From the NCBI RefSeq assembly GCF_023554105.1, contig NZ_JAMJWE010000006.1, forward strand, positions 124,001 to 188,000: DNA of 64,000 bases. The letters are read 5' to 3'. Source of the DNA: Brucella sp. 21LCYQ03. GTDB taxonomy: Bacteria > Pseudomonadota > Alphaproteobacteria > Rhizobiales > Rhizobiaceae. This document shows, one piece after another, positions 37,696 to 46,107 of this stretch (within the stretch, counting starts at the first letter, position 1; the number at the start of each line of letters is the position of its first letter). A model generated the notes under the pieces. That model saw nothing but the letters and a program-made list of their open reading frames with translations, ran no database searches and was not told the origin of the DNA. Both the position numbers and the translations under genes were made by a program.

Positions 37696-39099
37696 TCAGC
37701 AGGCGACCACATTCACCGCCAAACCGCCCTGACTGGTTTCCTTATAGCGCTCGCTCATATCATGTCCGGTCTGACGCATGGTTTCGATACAGGCATCAAG
37801 CGGCACAAAATGCTGACCATCGCCCTTAACAGCAAGCGAGGCAGCGGTGACGGCCTTAACCGCACCCAGCGCATTGCGCTCGATACATGGCACCTGCACA
37901 AGACCGGCAACCGGATCGCATGTCATGCCAAGGTGATGCTCTAGAGCAATTTCGGCAGCATTTTCGATCTGCTCAGGCGTGCCACCCATAACAGCAGCCA
38001 GGCCTGCTGCAGCCATAGCTGAAGCCGAACCGACCTCACCCTGACAGCCAACTTCGGCACCCGAAATTGAAGCATTGTGTTTGATCACGCCGCCAATAGC
38101 GGCAGAGGTGAGCAGAAAATCGCGAATACCCTTCGCGTCTGCATCATCATGGAAGTGCAGATAATAGCGCAAAACCGCAGGCACCACACCAGCAGCGCCA
38201 TTGGTTGGTGCTGTAACAACGCGTCCACCCGATGCATTTTCTTCATTGACTGCCATTGCATAGACCGACAGCCAGTCATTGGCGAGCAGCGGATTGATCT
38301 TGTTGTTACGCCAATCGTCTTCAAGACGCTCAAAAAGCTGACGCGCACGACGACGAACCTTGAGACCACCCGGCATAATACCATCGCGGCTTAAACCGCG
38401 GTCGATACAGCCACGCATAGCACCCCAGATGCGATCCAGACCTTCATCAAGATCAAGGCACGACATATGGCATTCTTCGTTGGCGCGTTTCATATCTGCA
38501 ATCGAGAGGCCGCTTTTTCGCGCCATTGTCAGCATTTCGGCGGCATTGTTGAATGGATAAGGCACATCAGCCTTTTCCTCACGCTTGCCGCCGCTGGTCT
38601 GAACGCGGCTTAGTTCTTCAGCAGTGACGACGAAACCGCCGCCGATCGAGAAATAAACACGACGCAGCAACAGCCGATCACTTTTATCGTAAGCTTCAAA
38701 CGCCATGCCATTGGCGTGGCCCGGCAATGGCGTCTTGCGATCCAGAACCAGATCGGTTTTCGGATCAAATTGATAAGCGGGATGACCAGCGGGCTGCACG
38801 GTTTTTGCCCGAGAAACCTTTTCGACTTCAGAATCCATAATATCAGGATCAATCGAATCAGGCGTGAAGCCGCAAAGGCCGAGAATCACAGCGCGATCTG
38901 TGGCGTGTCCCACACCGGTATAGGCCAGCGAGCCATGAAGGCTTGCTTTCAGTCGATAAACTTTAGCATTGGCAGGTTTGGGCCAATCGCCACCGATAAG
39001 TTCCTTGAGGAACATATGCGCGGCAGTCATCGGTCCCATCGTGTGTGAACTCGAAGGACCAATGCCAATTTTATAAAGATCGAATACCGACAGAAACAT
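37696..39099 (-). CDS. sdaA: L-serine ammonia-lyase, iron-sulfur type
   Basis: A 467-residue one-chain L-serine dehydratase that turns serine to pyruvate and ammonia. The N-terminal beta domain opens with [20 protein letters not shown], and the catalytic domain has [20 protein letters not shown]. Cysteines for the 4Fe-4S cluster are in [13 protein letters not shown] and in [19 protein letters not shown]. The start [10 protein letters not shown] is the family start; a 17-codon longer frame exists. The promoter lies in the AT-rich gap upstream. Confidence 0.95.
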   Translation of the reverse strand: MFLSVFDLYKIGIGPSSSHTMGPMTAAHMFLKELIGGDWPKPANAKVYRLKASLHGSLAYTGVGHATDRAVILGLCGFTPDSIDPDIMDSEVEKVSRAKTVQPAGHPAYQFDPKTDLVLDRKTPLPGHANGMAFEAYDKSDRLLLRRVYFSIGGGFVVTAEELSRVQTSGGKREEKADVPYPFNNAAEMLTMARKSGLSIADMKRANEECHMSCLDLDEGLDRIWGAMRGCIDRGLSRDGIMPGGLKVRRRARQLFERLEDDWRNNKINPLLANDWLSVYAMAVNEENASGGRVVTAPTNGAAGVVPAVLRYYLHFHDDADAKGIRDFLLTSAAIGGVIKHNASISGAEVGCQGEVGSASAMAAAGLAAVMGGTPEQIENAAEIALEHHLGMTCDPVAGLVQVPCIERNALGAVKAVTAASLAVKGDGQHFVPLDACIETMRQTGHDMSERYKETSQGGLAVNVVAC

Positions 39100-39265
39100 T
39101 CTACACCTATCCAACCCAAATCGGGCTGTGCAACTCAATATGCCAACCACGCAAAGCCGGCAGCAAAATGATATTACACCATTATAGATAGTTTAAGTGC
39201 GGAACAACGCAAACAGATTGCCGAAATGCGGCATCAAGTTTCCGCTTTACGCATCCCTTTCGGCA

Positions 39266-39364
39266 TCAAACCGAGAAGAGATAAGCCATAAGAATGATTG
39301 TAGCGAGGCCAACGACTGCCCAGAGCGTAACGCCCCAGCAGGATTTTTGAACGGTTTCGTCCAT
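39266..39364 (-). CDS. candidate 32-residue single-pass membrane protein
   Basis: A short frame that encodes MDETVQKSCWGVTLWAVVGL followed by a hydrophobic run ending MAYLFSV and a TGA stop: a charged N terminus, then about 22 uncharged hydrophobic residues, typical of a small inner-membrane protein. It lies in the 490-bp gap between sdaA and the YdcF-like gene, where no other gene is seen. There is no strong Shine-Dalgarno sequence at the usual distance, which lowers confidence. Function unknown. Confidence 0.45.
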   Translation of the reverse strand: MDETVQKSCWGVTLWAVVGLATIILMAYLFSV

Positions 39365-39591
39365 GGAGATTTTTTACAACCTTGTTGTGCAACTCTTATA
39401 AGCAGCGTCCTTCACAACGCTGTTACCTGAGATATAGCCCTGACACATATGAAACGCAACTGTGAAAAATGGCAGAAATACGGCGCGCAAATCTACTCCA
39501 TCGCAGTACGTTTCAAAAATCCATTTAGTATCAAAACGTTAACAAGGCGTATGTTTAACAAAAGCTTTAAAGTCACGGCAGAATTGGGGCA
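39365..39591. other. AT-rich intergenic stretch, nothing recognised
   Basis: Between the small membrane ORF and the YdcF-like gene. No terminator, repeat or plausible gene is visible; a 62-codon plus-strand ORF here looks random. Confidence 0.5.
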
Positions 39592-40398
39592 TCAGGGTTG
39601 TGGAAGGAGCATATCTGTCTTGCCCGTCAGCCAGTAAGCGGTAAGGCCAACCCATTCCCGCATAGCAACGCTAAAGCGTGACAAGCCTTCATTGGGCGAT
39701 TCAAAATAAAGTGAGAGACTTTGCTTGGCTGGCGTTTTGTAATCTACGGGCCACGCAACGACATCAAAACCCGCCTTACGGAAACAACCAATCGAACGCG
39801 GCATATGATAGGCTGATGTCACAAGCAGCCATGTCTCACCAGATTTCGGTTGAGCCAACTCTTTCGAAAATTCCGCATTTTCAACGGTGTTGCGCGACTT
39901 ATTCTCAAAAATGAAACGATCACCGGAAAAGCCGAGATCAGCGAGCATCATGCGTGTGCTCTCAGCTTCGGGCATAGCTTCTTCAAAAAAAGCACCATCA
40001 CCACCAGACACAATCACTTTTGCGTCGGGATAAAGCTTAGCAAGCCGCATGGCCTCAAAGATACGATCAGCAGCGCTGTTTAACTCAAAGCCCGGCCTTC
40101 CCGCATTAATATCGCCATTCATATAGCCGCCAAGCACCACAATACCGTCGATATGGGATGGCAATTCCGCCTGCTTCGGAAAGCGATCTTCAAGCGGCAC
40201 CAGAAACAAGCTTCCAAGTGTGGTATAAGCACTGAAAAACAGAACAATCGCGGCGCTTATCATCGCGGCAAGACCAAGCTTTCGGAAGCCAGTCCATACC
40301 AATATGAGTGCGAGTAGCAGAAATACAAAGATGATCGTCAGCGGCTGAAAAAACAGCCAGAAAAGTTTCGAAACACTGAAAAACAAACTGATCTCCAA
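39592..40398 (-). CDS. YdcF/ElyC-like DUF218 membrane protein
   Basis: A 268-residue protein with two N-terminal membrane helices (FFQPLTIIFVFLLLALILVW and LAAMISAAIVLFF) followed by a periplasmic DUF218 domain: IDGIVVLGGYMNGD, AKVIVSGGDGAFFE and LLVTSAYHMPRSIGCFRKAG. The relatives ElyC and SanA in E. coli influence envelope integrity and the lipid carrier pool; the enzymatic role is unsettled. It is divergent from the DUF1624 gene, sharing a ~115-bp promoter region. Confidence 0.87.
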   Translation of the reverse strand: MEISLFFSVSKLFWLFFQPLTIIFVFLLLALILVWTGFRKLGLAAMISAAIVLFFSAYTTLGSLFLVPLEDRFPKQAELPSHIDGIVVLGGYMNGDINAGRPGFELNSAADRIFEAMRLAKLYPDAKVIVSGGDGAFFEEAMPEAESTRMMLADLGFSGDRFIFENKSRNTVENAEFSKELAQPKSGETWLLVTSAYHMPRSIGCFRKAGFDVVAWPVDYKTPAKQSLSLYFESPNEGLSRFSVAMREWVGLTAYWLTGKTDMLLPQP

Positions 40399-40515
40399 GA
40401 AGGGCTGTCGATTTCACACAGACCGGACGAATCCGGTTCTTCGACATACTATAGCCATGCAATGGCATGTGATAAGAATCTTCGCGACTCTCACTGTCAA
40501 AGCCTAGGACGCATT

Positions 40516-41487
40516 ATGCAGACCAACGCCGAAATCAATCTGACGCCACCAGGCCGCCCGCGTCTCGAACGCATCGACATAGCGCGCGGTTTGGCGTTGG
40601 TCGCCATGGCGATTTATCATTTCGGCTGGGATCTCGAGTTTTTTGGCTACATGGCAGCGGGCACCACCGGCCACGGTGGCTGGAAGCTTTTTGCGCGCTG
40701 CATCGCGTCGAGCTTCCTGTTTTTGGTTGGATTCAGTCTGGTTCTGGCGCATGGCCGCGCCATTCGCTGGAACGCCGTCGGAAAGCGCTTCCTACAGATA
40801 GCAGCGGCAGCCGCAGCGATTTCCGCCGTTACCTATTATATGTCGCCGGACAACTTCATCTTCTTTGGCATTCTGCATCAGATCGCACTGGCGAGCTTAC
40901 TCGGTCTTCTATTCCTGCGCATCCCGCCAGTGATAACGTTGATCGTTGCAGCATTCGTCATCACCGCGCCATTTTATGCACAGGCCGATATTTTCAATCA
41001 GATGTGGCTTGCATGGGTTGGGCTTTCAACAATCCCGCCACGTTCAAACGACTATGTACCGCTTTTTCCGTGGTTTGGTGCGGTGCTCATTGGCATTGCA
41101 ACAGCCCGCATCTTTGAGCGGTTCAACTGGCTACCAATACTCGCAGGCGGCGTTAAACCGCGTCTGCTGCAAAAGCCATTGACCTTCATTGGTCGCCACA
41201 GTCTCGCGTTCTATCTGATCCACCAACCTGTGCTGATCGCGCTTGTTTATTGCTTTGCGCAAATCTCGCCACCCGACCAGCGCCCTGCTTTTACGCAATC
41301 CTGCGTCGCATCATGCCTGCCAAGCGGCAGCGAGACGCTGTGCAAGGCATTCTGCGGCTGCGTGGTCAGTGAGCTTGATAAAGCCAAACTGTTCGATGAT
41401 GTCTTTAGCGGCAAGGCTGATCAGAACAACAACAGTACGGTTCAGCAAATCGCGCAGATGTGCTCACCCGTACCGGATAATCAGTAA
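40516..41487 (+). CDS. DUF1624 acyltransferase-like membrane protein with Cys-rich tail
   Basis: A 323-residue polytopic protein of the DUF1624/HGSNAT-like family. It opens with RPRLERIDIARGLALVAMAI and has about seven helices, with the family's SFLFLVGFSLVLAHGR and the closing GRHSLAFYLIHQPVLIAL. Related proteins move acetyl groups across membranes onto amino sugars, but the substrate here is unknown. After the last helix comes a tail of about 70 residues with six cysteines (SCVASCLPSG, LCKAFCGCVV, MCSPVPDNQ) that is probably periplasmic and disulphide-bonded. It converges on the MerR gene with two bases between the stops. Confidence 0.8.
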   Translation: MQTNAEINLTPPGRPRLERIDIARGLALVAMAIYHFGWDLEFFGYMAAGTTGHGGWKLFARCIASSFLFLVGFSLVLAHGRAIRWNAVGKRFLQIAAAAAAISAVTYYMSPDNFIFFGILHQIALASLLGLLFLRIPPVITLIVAAFVITAPFYAQADIFNQMWLAWVGLSTIPPRSNDYVPLFPWFGAVLIGIATARIFERFNWLPILAGGVKPRLLQKPLTFIGRHSLAFYLIHQPVLIALVYCFAQISPPDQRPAFTQSCVASCLPSGSETLCKAFCGCVVSELDKAKLFDDVFSGKADQNNNSTVQQIAQMCSPVPDNQ

Positions 41488-41489
41488 AA

Positions 41490-41876
41490 TCAGGTAGAAA
41501 CGCCGAGCTCTGCAAGGCGTTCGATACAAGCTTCCTCCACCTGATCGAGTTCGGTGAGCGTTTCATCAATATCGCGACGCTTCTGACGAAGATCGGCGCG
41601 CTTTTCTTCGACGCGCTTCATCAAAAGCTTGAGCTGCCCGGTTTCACCCGGCGGCTCACGATACATCTGCACGATCTCATGGATTTCTGCGATTGAGAAA
41701 CCAAGGCGCTTGCCACGCATGATTTGCTTGAGGAGATGCCTGTCGGAAGGCCTGAACAAGCGTGTGCGACCACGCCTTACAGGCGCGATCAAACCCTCGT
41801 CCTCGTAGAAACGCAAAGTCCGGGTAGAAATCCCGAATTCCCGCGTCAGCTCTGTGATCGTATAATATTCACGCAC
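41490..41876 (-). CDS. MerR family transcriptional regulator
   Basis: A 128-residue regulator. The N-terminal winged HTH reads YYTITELTREFGISTRTLRF followed by YEDEGLIAPVRRG, and a long dimerisation coiled coil runs from about residue 75 (KRVEEKRADLRQKRRDIDET). No cysteine cluster for metals is present beyond a single Cys, so it is unlikely to be a metal sensor; it looks like the LiuR-type MerR proteins that govern amino acid or acyl-CoA catabolism. The promoter region holds a TTACGTAA palindrome close to a TTGACT -35, suggesting self-regulation. Targets are not evident. Confidence 0.85.
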   Translation of the reverse strand: MREYYTITELTREFGISTRTLRFYEDEGLIAPVRRGRTRLFRPSDRHLLKQIMRGKRLGFSIAEIHEIVQMYREPPGETGQLKLLMKRVEEKRADLRQKRRDIDETLTELDQVEEACIERLAELGVST

Positions 41877-41922
41877 GACTATATCCCTGCCTTGCAGTAT
41901 GCAGGCGATTGTTGTGCAGCCG

Positions 41923-41938
41923 GACTTACGTAAAAGTC
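41923..41938. promoter_or_regulatory. candidate MerR operator
   Basis: GACTTACGTAAAAGTC has 5-bp arms and an internal perfect palindrome TTACGTAA, and overlaps a minus-strand -35-like TTGACT (41940-41935) about 60 bases before the MerR start. The TTTACGTAA core resembles sites of LiuR-type regulators. Confidence 0.45.
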
Positions 41939-42064
41939 AATATTAAACCGTCACAATTAGTCATAATGATTATAAGTTGCAGGTACATTTGGTGATGCAC
42001 TTGCCATTATCGTGCCGCTCATGCGTTATAAAATGATAACAGTATCAATAATTGACAGCGATTC

Positions 42065-42430
42065 ATGCGGCGTTCCATTAAATTTACGATCATCGGACTG
42101 GTCATTATTGCACTTGGCGGTGCTACACCTTTTGCGATTGAGCCGATTGTTAAAAAGATCGGCGAAGGTTCGATCCGCCAATTGGCGAAAGACGGCAATT
42201 TCTGCACAACGGATGATTGCGAAGAAGGCATAACTTATGCGATTGGCTTCCTCGAAACCAATTACGGCCTCTCTCCAGACAATGTGAAATGGTGCATGGG
42301 TGTCGATGTTATCGCAAATTATGAATTGCCATTTGGCAATGCACTCAAAAAATCGATAACCGATCAGATGTATTCTCGTTGTGGCGATCCGGCTCAGGAT
42401 GAACCTGTCGGCAATTATACGGCAGAATAA
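42065..42430 (+). CDS. hypothetical exported/anchored protein with four Cys
   Basis: A 121-residue protein of no family I recognise. The N terminus (SIKFTIIGLVIIALGGATPFA) is a membrane anchor or uncleaved signal. The mature part has four cysteines, C47, C52, C77 and C106 (FCTTDDCEEG, WCMGVD, SRCGDP), a number and compartment that fit two disulphides. It is followed after 13 bases by a VanZ-like gene on the same strand, so an envelope role is likely but unspecified. Confidence 0.6.
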   Translation: MRRSIKFTIIGLVIIALGGATPFAIEPIVKKIGEGSIRQLAKDGNFCTTDDCEEGITYAIGFLETNYGLSPDNVKWCMGVDVIANYELPFGNALKKSITDQMYSRCGDPAQDEPVGNYTAE

Positions 42431-42443
42431 AAGGCCATACCGA

Positions 42444-42794
42444 ATGAAACGACTTTTTCGCCTTGCCGCATGGCTGGTATTGGCCTTCATCCTCATCGTA
42501 ACCATCAGCCCGATTAAGTTTCGCCCCATAACGGGCGAACCCGCCGATCTGGAGCGCTTTGCAGCCTTCTTCCTCGTGGGTTTTCTATTTGCACTTGCTT
42601 ATCCCCGGCACTGGATCGCTGTGCTGCTGCTTACAATCGGATGCGCTGGCATGTTTGAATTGATGCAACGCCTAGCACCCGGACGGCATGGCGAATTTGC
42701 CGATTTTGTCTTCAAAGCAGTTGGCGCGATGGCTGGCGTTTGTATCGGGCGCGGCCTCAGCTTACTTCCCATATTTACAGAAAAATCGAAATAA
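42444..42794 (+). CDS. VanZ-like membrane protein
   Basis: A 116-residue protein with four hydrophobic segments of the VanZ-like family: VTISPIKFRP after the first helix, RFAAFFLVGFLFALAYPRHW, then ELMQRLAPGRHGEFADFVFK and a final helix. VanZ relatives are linked to teicoplanin resistance in Gram-positives; in alphaproteobacteria no function is known. The start MKRLFRLAAW is chosen over a longer frame because it gives a normal first helix and has AAAGG upstream. Confidence 0.75.
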   Translation: MKRLFRLAAWLVLAFILIVTISPIKFRPITGEPADLERFAAFFLVGFLFALAYPRHWIAVLLLTIGCAGMFELMQRLAPGRHGEFADFVFKAVGAMAGVCIGRGLSLLPIFTEKSK

Positions 42795-42810
42795 AAACTT
42801 TTCCTCCAAT

Positions 42811-42835
42811 GGAACCAAAAGGTTGCATGATCGTT
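42811..42835 (+). promoter_or_regulatory. EcfG-type general-stress promoter for DUF883 gene
   Basis: GGAAC, 16 bases, CGTT matches the consensus (GGAAC-N16/17-CGTT) of the alphaproteobacterial general-stress sigma factor EcfG exactly. It lies about 30 bases before the DUF883 start. Confidence 0.75.
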
Positions 42836-42866
42836 TTATGTTCATCAATTCCAATGGAGGTTTGAA

Positions 42867-43184
42867 ATGGCCGATAACAAGACAGCTAATGACGTTCAGC
42901 AGGCTTTGGAACAGCAGGTTGCTGATTTGCGCGGTGAGCTGAAGCGCCTGTCTAAGTCTTTGGCTTCCCGCTCGAACGATCTGCGCGATAGTGCGGAAGA
43001 TGCATTTGATGATGCATCGGGTCGTTTCCGTCACGCGGCACAAGTTGTTCGTGAACGCGGACAGGCCGTCGCGGAGACCGTAAAAGAAAATCCCGGCACA
43101 GCCACCACTCTGTTTGGCACAGCCGGTCTTATCGGCATTGCGATTGGCGTGGCAATTGGCTGCGTATTGTCCGACCGCCGCTAA
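42867..43184 (+). CDS. DUF883 (ElaB/YqjD-like) stress membrane protein
   Basis: A 105-residue protein: about 70 residues of amphipathic helix (VADLRGELKRLSKSLASRS and following) then one C-terminal membrane helix, GLIGIAIGVAIGCVL, ending in SDRR. This layout is that of ElaB/YqjD, tail-anchored inner-membrane proteins that bind ribosomes in stationary-phase E. coli. AATGGAGG precedes the ATG. The EcfG-type promoter upstream and terminator downstream make it a single stress-induced unit. Confidence 0.87.
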   Translation: MADNKTANDVQQALEQQVADLRGELKRLSKSLASRSNDLRDSAEDAFDDASGRFRHAAQVVRERGQAVAETVKENPGTATTLFGTAGLIGIAIGVAIGCVLSDRR

Positions 43185-43205
43185 ACACTTTTAGCATTAC
43201 GAGAA

Positions 43206-43232
43206 GCCCGCGCCTTCCCAGCGCGGGTTTTT
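43206..43232 (+). terminator. Rho-independent terminator of DUF883 gene
   Basis: CCCGCGC and GCGCGGG pair around a seven-base loop, followed by TTTTT, 22 bases after the stop. Confidence 0.88.
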
Positions 43233-43288
43233 CTATTGCCTTTACCTAATTGTCCAAGACTGCTACTCGGAGCCATTGGCAATCTGCC

Positions 43289-43319
43289 ACCGGTCGCAGC
43301 CTACCCGGTCAAAACAAGG
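43289..43319 (+). ncRNA. preQ1-I riboswitch aptamer upstream of queF
   Basis: P1 is ACCGG (43289-43293) with CCGGT (43305-43309). The loop GGTCGCAG and the tail CAAAACAAGG agree with the known Thermoanaerobacter preQ1-I aptamer, including the unpaired C just before the 3' P1 strand that recognises preQ1. The aptamer ends about 60 bases before queF. A small hairpin (GCGCTT with AAGCGT) follows and may be part of the switch. Confidence 0.75.
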
Positions 43320-43378
43320 ACAAGCGCTTAATTTTCAAGCGTTAAGACTGCACCGTGGCTTTAAGTAAAGGCACGTAA

Positions 43379-43846
43379 ATGTCTGAAAAGACGATATATT
43401 CTGATCTTAAACAGCTGGGTTCAAACACCGCTGCCCCGCAATCTCCTGAAGAGGCAGTTCTTGAACGGGTTGCAAACCCACAAGCAGGAACACCTTACTG
43501 CGTTCGCTTCACCGCACCGGAATTCACTTCTCTTTGCCCAATGACCGGACAACCGGACTTCGCGCATCTGATGATTGATTATGTGCCGGGCAAATGGCTG
43601 GTGGAAAGCAAGTCACTCAAGCTGTTCCTGTTTTCGTTCCGCAATCATGGCGCATTCCATGAAGATTGCACAGTCACCATCGCTAAGCGGCTTGTTGAAC
43701 TGCTTGAGCCAGAATGGTTGCGTATTGGCGGCTATTGGTATCCGCGCGGCGGCATTCCGATTGATGTGTTTTACCAGACAGGTGAAACACCCAGAAATGT
43801 CTGGATCCCTGAACAGTCTGTACCCAATTATCGCGGTCGCGGATGA
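43379..43846 (+). CDS. queF: NADPH-dependent preQ0 reductase QueF
   Basis: A 155-residue single-domain (YkvM-type) QueF that reduces preQ0 to preQ1 in queuosine synthesis. The catalytic pair C53 and D60 is in [14 protein letters not shown]; the family motif [20 protein letters not shown] follows, which binds NADPH and contributes a conserved His. Length is normal for the unimodular class. The preQ1-type riboswitch upstream suggests feedback by the product. Confidence 0.96.
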   Translation: MSEKTIYSDLKQLGSNTAAPQSPEEAVLERVANPQAGTPYCVRFTAPEFTSLCPMTGQPDFAHLMIDYVPGKWLVESKSLKLFLFSFRNHGAFHEDCTVTIAKRLVELLEPEWLRIGGYWYPRGGIPIDVFYQTGETPRNVWIPEQSVPNYRGRG

Positions 43847-43921
43847 TTAGAAAAACCTGTATCTATTGCCGCACAAATCACATTGCCTATATCCAAACCA
43901 CACACCCAACGGGAAACCCAG

Positions 43922-44089
43922 ATGAATAAAGTTATCCTACTTATATCGCTGGCCATTCTTTCGGGCTGCGGAGCAGGCAAAGCAGCGATGGATGCAGGCA
44001 AAGGCTTCGACCGATTTGGCTGCATGTCCCGCAACTTAAAAGGCGAAACACCCTGCCCTTCGCCGGATAATCAGAACCAGACCCCATAA
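43922..44089 (+). CDS. small lipoprotein
   Basis: A 55-residue peptide with a short signal sequence and the lipobox LSGC (MNKVILLISLAILSGCGAG), so the mature chain is about 40 residues anchored by a lipid. Two further cysteines (FGCMSR, TPCPSP) could pair. Similar tiny lipoproteins occur widely; function unknown. A slightly longer frame starts 13 codons upstream but would bury the signal sequence. Confidence 0.6.
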   Translation: MNKVILLISLAILSGCGAGKAAMDAGKGFDRFGCMSRNLKGETPCPSPDNQNQTP

Positions 44090-44104
44090 ACAAAGCGAGC
44101 CGCT

Positions 44105-44647
44105 ATGACCATTCAACCAAAAGACGTCCTTGATTTCTGGTTTTCAGCAAAAATGCGCGAAAACTGGTTCACCAAGAGCGATGAAATTGATGCGGAAATT
44201 CGCGACAAGTTTCTGGCAGCCTATGAAGATGCGCGTGCCGACAAATTTGAAGACTGGAAGCAACAGCCAGAAACCGCACTCGCGCTGACGATTCTGTTTG
44301 ACCAGTTTCCGCGCAACATGTTCCGTGGCTCGCCACGTTCATTTGAAAGTGACGGTCTTGCACGTGATGTGGCGACACGGGCGCTGGATCACGATTTTGA
44401 TCGCAATCTGTCTGCTGATGAGCACCAGTTCTTCTATCTGCCTTTCATGCACAGCGAAAATCTGAGCGATCAGAAGCGCTGCCTTGATCTTTATGAAAAG
44501 CTCGGCAACGAGTTTTCATTAGGCTTTGCGCGCCAGCACCACGATATTGTTGAGCGTTTTGGCCGCTTCCCGCACCGCAACAAGGTTCTGGGTCGCGAAA
44601 CAACAGAAGAAGAAGCCGAATTTCTCAAAGAACATTCTGGCTTTTAA
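44105..44647 (+). CDS. DUF924 family protein
   Basis: A 180-residue protein of the DUF924 family, with LDFWFSAKMRENWF at the N terminus, ALTILFDQFPRNMFRGSPRSF in the middle, HEHQFFYLPFMHSE-like FFYLPFMHSENLSDQ, and the closing FGRFPHRNKVLGRE. The fold is helical (TPR-like). No function is established. It converges on pccR, with three bases between the stops. Confidence 0.88.
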   Translation: MTIQPKDVLDFWFSAKMRENWFTKSDEIDAEIRDKFLAAYEDARADKFEDWKQQPETALALTILFDQFPRNMFRGSPRSFESDGLARDVATRALDHDFDRNLSADEHQFFYLPFMHSENLSDQKRCLDLYEKLGNEFSLGFARQHHDIVERFGRFPHRNKVLGRETTEEEAEFLKEHSGF

Positions 44648-44650
44648 CAT

Positions 44651-46063
44651 TTAGAGCAGCCTGTAAGGCAGGATTCCTCGGCGGTCGTGATCGACCGCCA
44701 ACCTGCTTTTCAGCGGCGGCACCGCACGCTGCACGCATTCGGCCCGCTCACAAATCCGGCAGGAAACACCAATTGGGTCAAATGCCGAGCGTGTGGCAAT
44801 ATCAAGCCCATCCGCATAGACAAAATCCTGCGCATGTGTGACTTCACAGCCCAGAGCAATCGCATAGCGACGCTGCGGCGCGTGAAAGCCACCCTCACTC
44901 TTGGTCAATTCCATTGCAACGCAGAGATAGCGCGCACCATCCGGCGTTTCGGCAAGCTGGCGGATAATCCGTCCGGGCGTCTCAAACGCCTGATGCACAT
45001 TCCACAACGGACAGGCAGCACCATAACGCGCAAACTGCAGCTTCGCGGCACTGTGCCGCTTGGTGATGTTTCCAGCGCGATCAATACGCGCAAAAAACAC
45101 CGGCACACCGCGCTGACCGGAACGTTGCAATGTGCTCAGACGATGCGCAACCTGTTCAAGGCTTGCTCCAAAGCGCGATGCCAGCAATTCCAGATCATGC
45201 CGCAGCTCTTTGGCGGCAGACAGAAACGTCTGATAGGGCAAGACCAGCGCACCCGCGAAATAATTGCGCAGGCCGATTTTGCAAATCTCGACCGCCTCGG
45301 CTGAACGAAAATCGGCACGCTTTGCAATTGCTGTGACAAGCTCCTCCATTTCGAGTTCAGCAATCTGAAACGCAATCTGAAAATTTCGCGTCGATGCTGG
45401 CGAATATGGATTGAGATAGAGCACCCGCGCAACAGGATCGAATCGCCGCAAAATGGCTTCATCAGGATCTGCGCGTGCCACGCGAACGCGATAACGCTCT
45501 TCCATATATTGCGGCAGTGCCACGCCGATGTCGCGAAATGGTATCCTCAGCTCGTCTGCAAGTTTTTCCGCCGCAATATCAAGCTCGTGCACGTAATTAT
45601 CGATGAAATGAAAAAAGTCGCGCACCTCTTCATAAGGCGCAGGTTCTGCAACGGACGGCGCACGCCCAAGCTGATGATCGAGGCTCGCGAGCTGTTCACT
45701 GTTACGTCGATAAGCCTGATGACAGGCAATCAGCGCATGAGCCAGCCCCGGCGCATTCTGCGTGATCAGCTTTAATTCCTGCAAATTCGGCTTGTAATTA
45801 TCGAACACTGGATCGGCCAACGCTTCCGATACAGCCGATAACAACCGATCATCATCGCCCAGCGAAATGGCACCAATATCAATCTGATAATTTTCAGCCA
45901 GTGCCAGCAGCACAGCGGCAGATACAGGCCGCTGGTTATTCTCGATCTGATTGAGATAACTCGTTGAAATACCTAAGCGTTCAGCAAAGCCAGACTGGGT
46001 TGCCTTGTGCTGCTCGCGTATGTCGCGGATCTTCCTGCCAACATAGAGTTTTTTGGGTGCCAT
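44651..46063 (-). CDS. pccR: ScfR-family regulator PccR of propionyl-CoA use
   Basis: A 470-residue regulator of the short-chain fatty acyl-CoA responsive (ScfR/RamB-like) family. The N terminus is an XRE HTH (IRDIREQHKATQSGFAERLG then STSYLNQIENNQRP). The middle is an IrrE/ImmA-like domain and the C-terminal part DUF2083, ending with the cysteine pattern CRICERAECVQR. In Rhodobacter sphaeroides PccR activates propionyl-CoA carboxylase genes and binds acyl-CoA. Here it is divergent from pccB, with TTTGCAAA boxes in the shared gap. The start MAPKKLYVG is preferred to an ATG seven codons upstream, which overlaps the operator region. Confidence 0.9.
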   Translation of the reverse strand: MAPKKLYVGRKIRDIREQHKATQSGFAERLGISTSYLNQIENNQRPVSAAVLLALAENYQIDIGAISLGDDDRLLSAVSEALADPVFDNYKPNLQELKLITQNAPGLAHALIACHQAYRRNSEQLASLDHQLGRAPSVAEPAPYEEVRDFFHFIDNYVHELDIAAEKLADELRIPFRDIGVALPQYMEERYRVRVARADPDEAILRRFDPVARVLYLNPYSPASTRNFQIAFQIAELEMEELVTAIAKRADFRSAEAVEICKIGLRNYFAGALVLPYQTFLSAAKELRHDLELLASRFGASLEQVAHRLSTLQRSGQRGVPVFFARIDRAGNITKRHSAAKLQFARYGAACPLWNVHQAFETPGRIIRQLAETPDGARYLCVAMELTKSEGGFHAPQRRYAIALGCEVTHAQDFVYADGLDIATRSAFDPIGVSCRICERAECVQRAVPPLKSRLAVDHDRRGILPYRLL

Positions 46064-46077
46064 ATCCGGGTGCCATA

Positions 46078-46107
46078 TTTGCAAATTTGCATTTCGCTAT
46101 TTGCAAA
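46078..46107. promoter_or_regulatory. PccR operator boxes
   Basis: Two perfect TTTGCAAA palindromes (46078-46085 and 46100-46107) are 22 bases apart centre to centre, about two helical turns, with a third partial copy TTTGCATT directly after the first. They lie in the 153-bp gap between pccR and pccB, close to the pccR start. TTTGCAAA is the known PccR-type half site. Confidence 0.75.
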
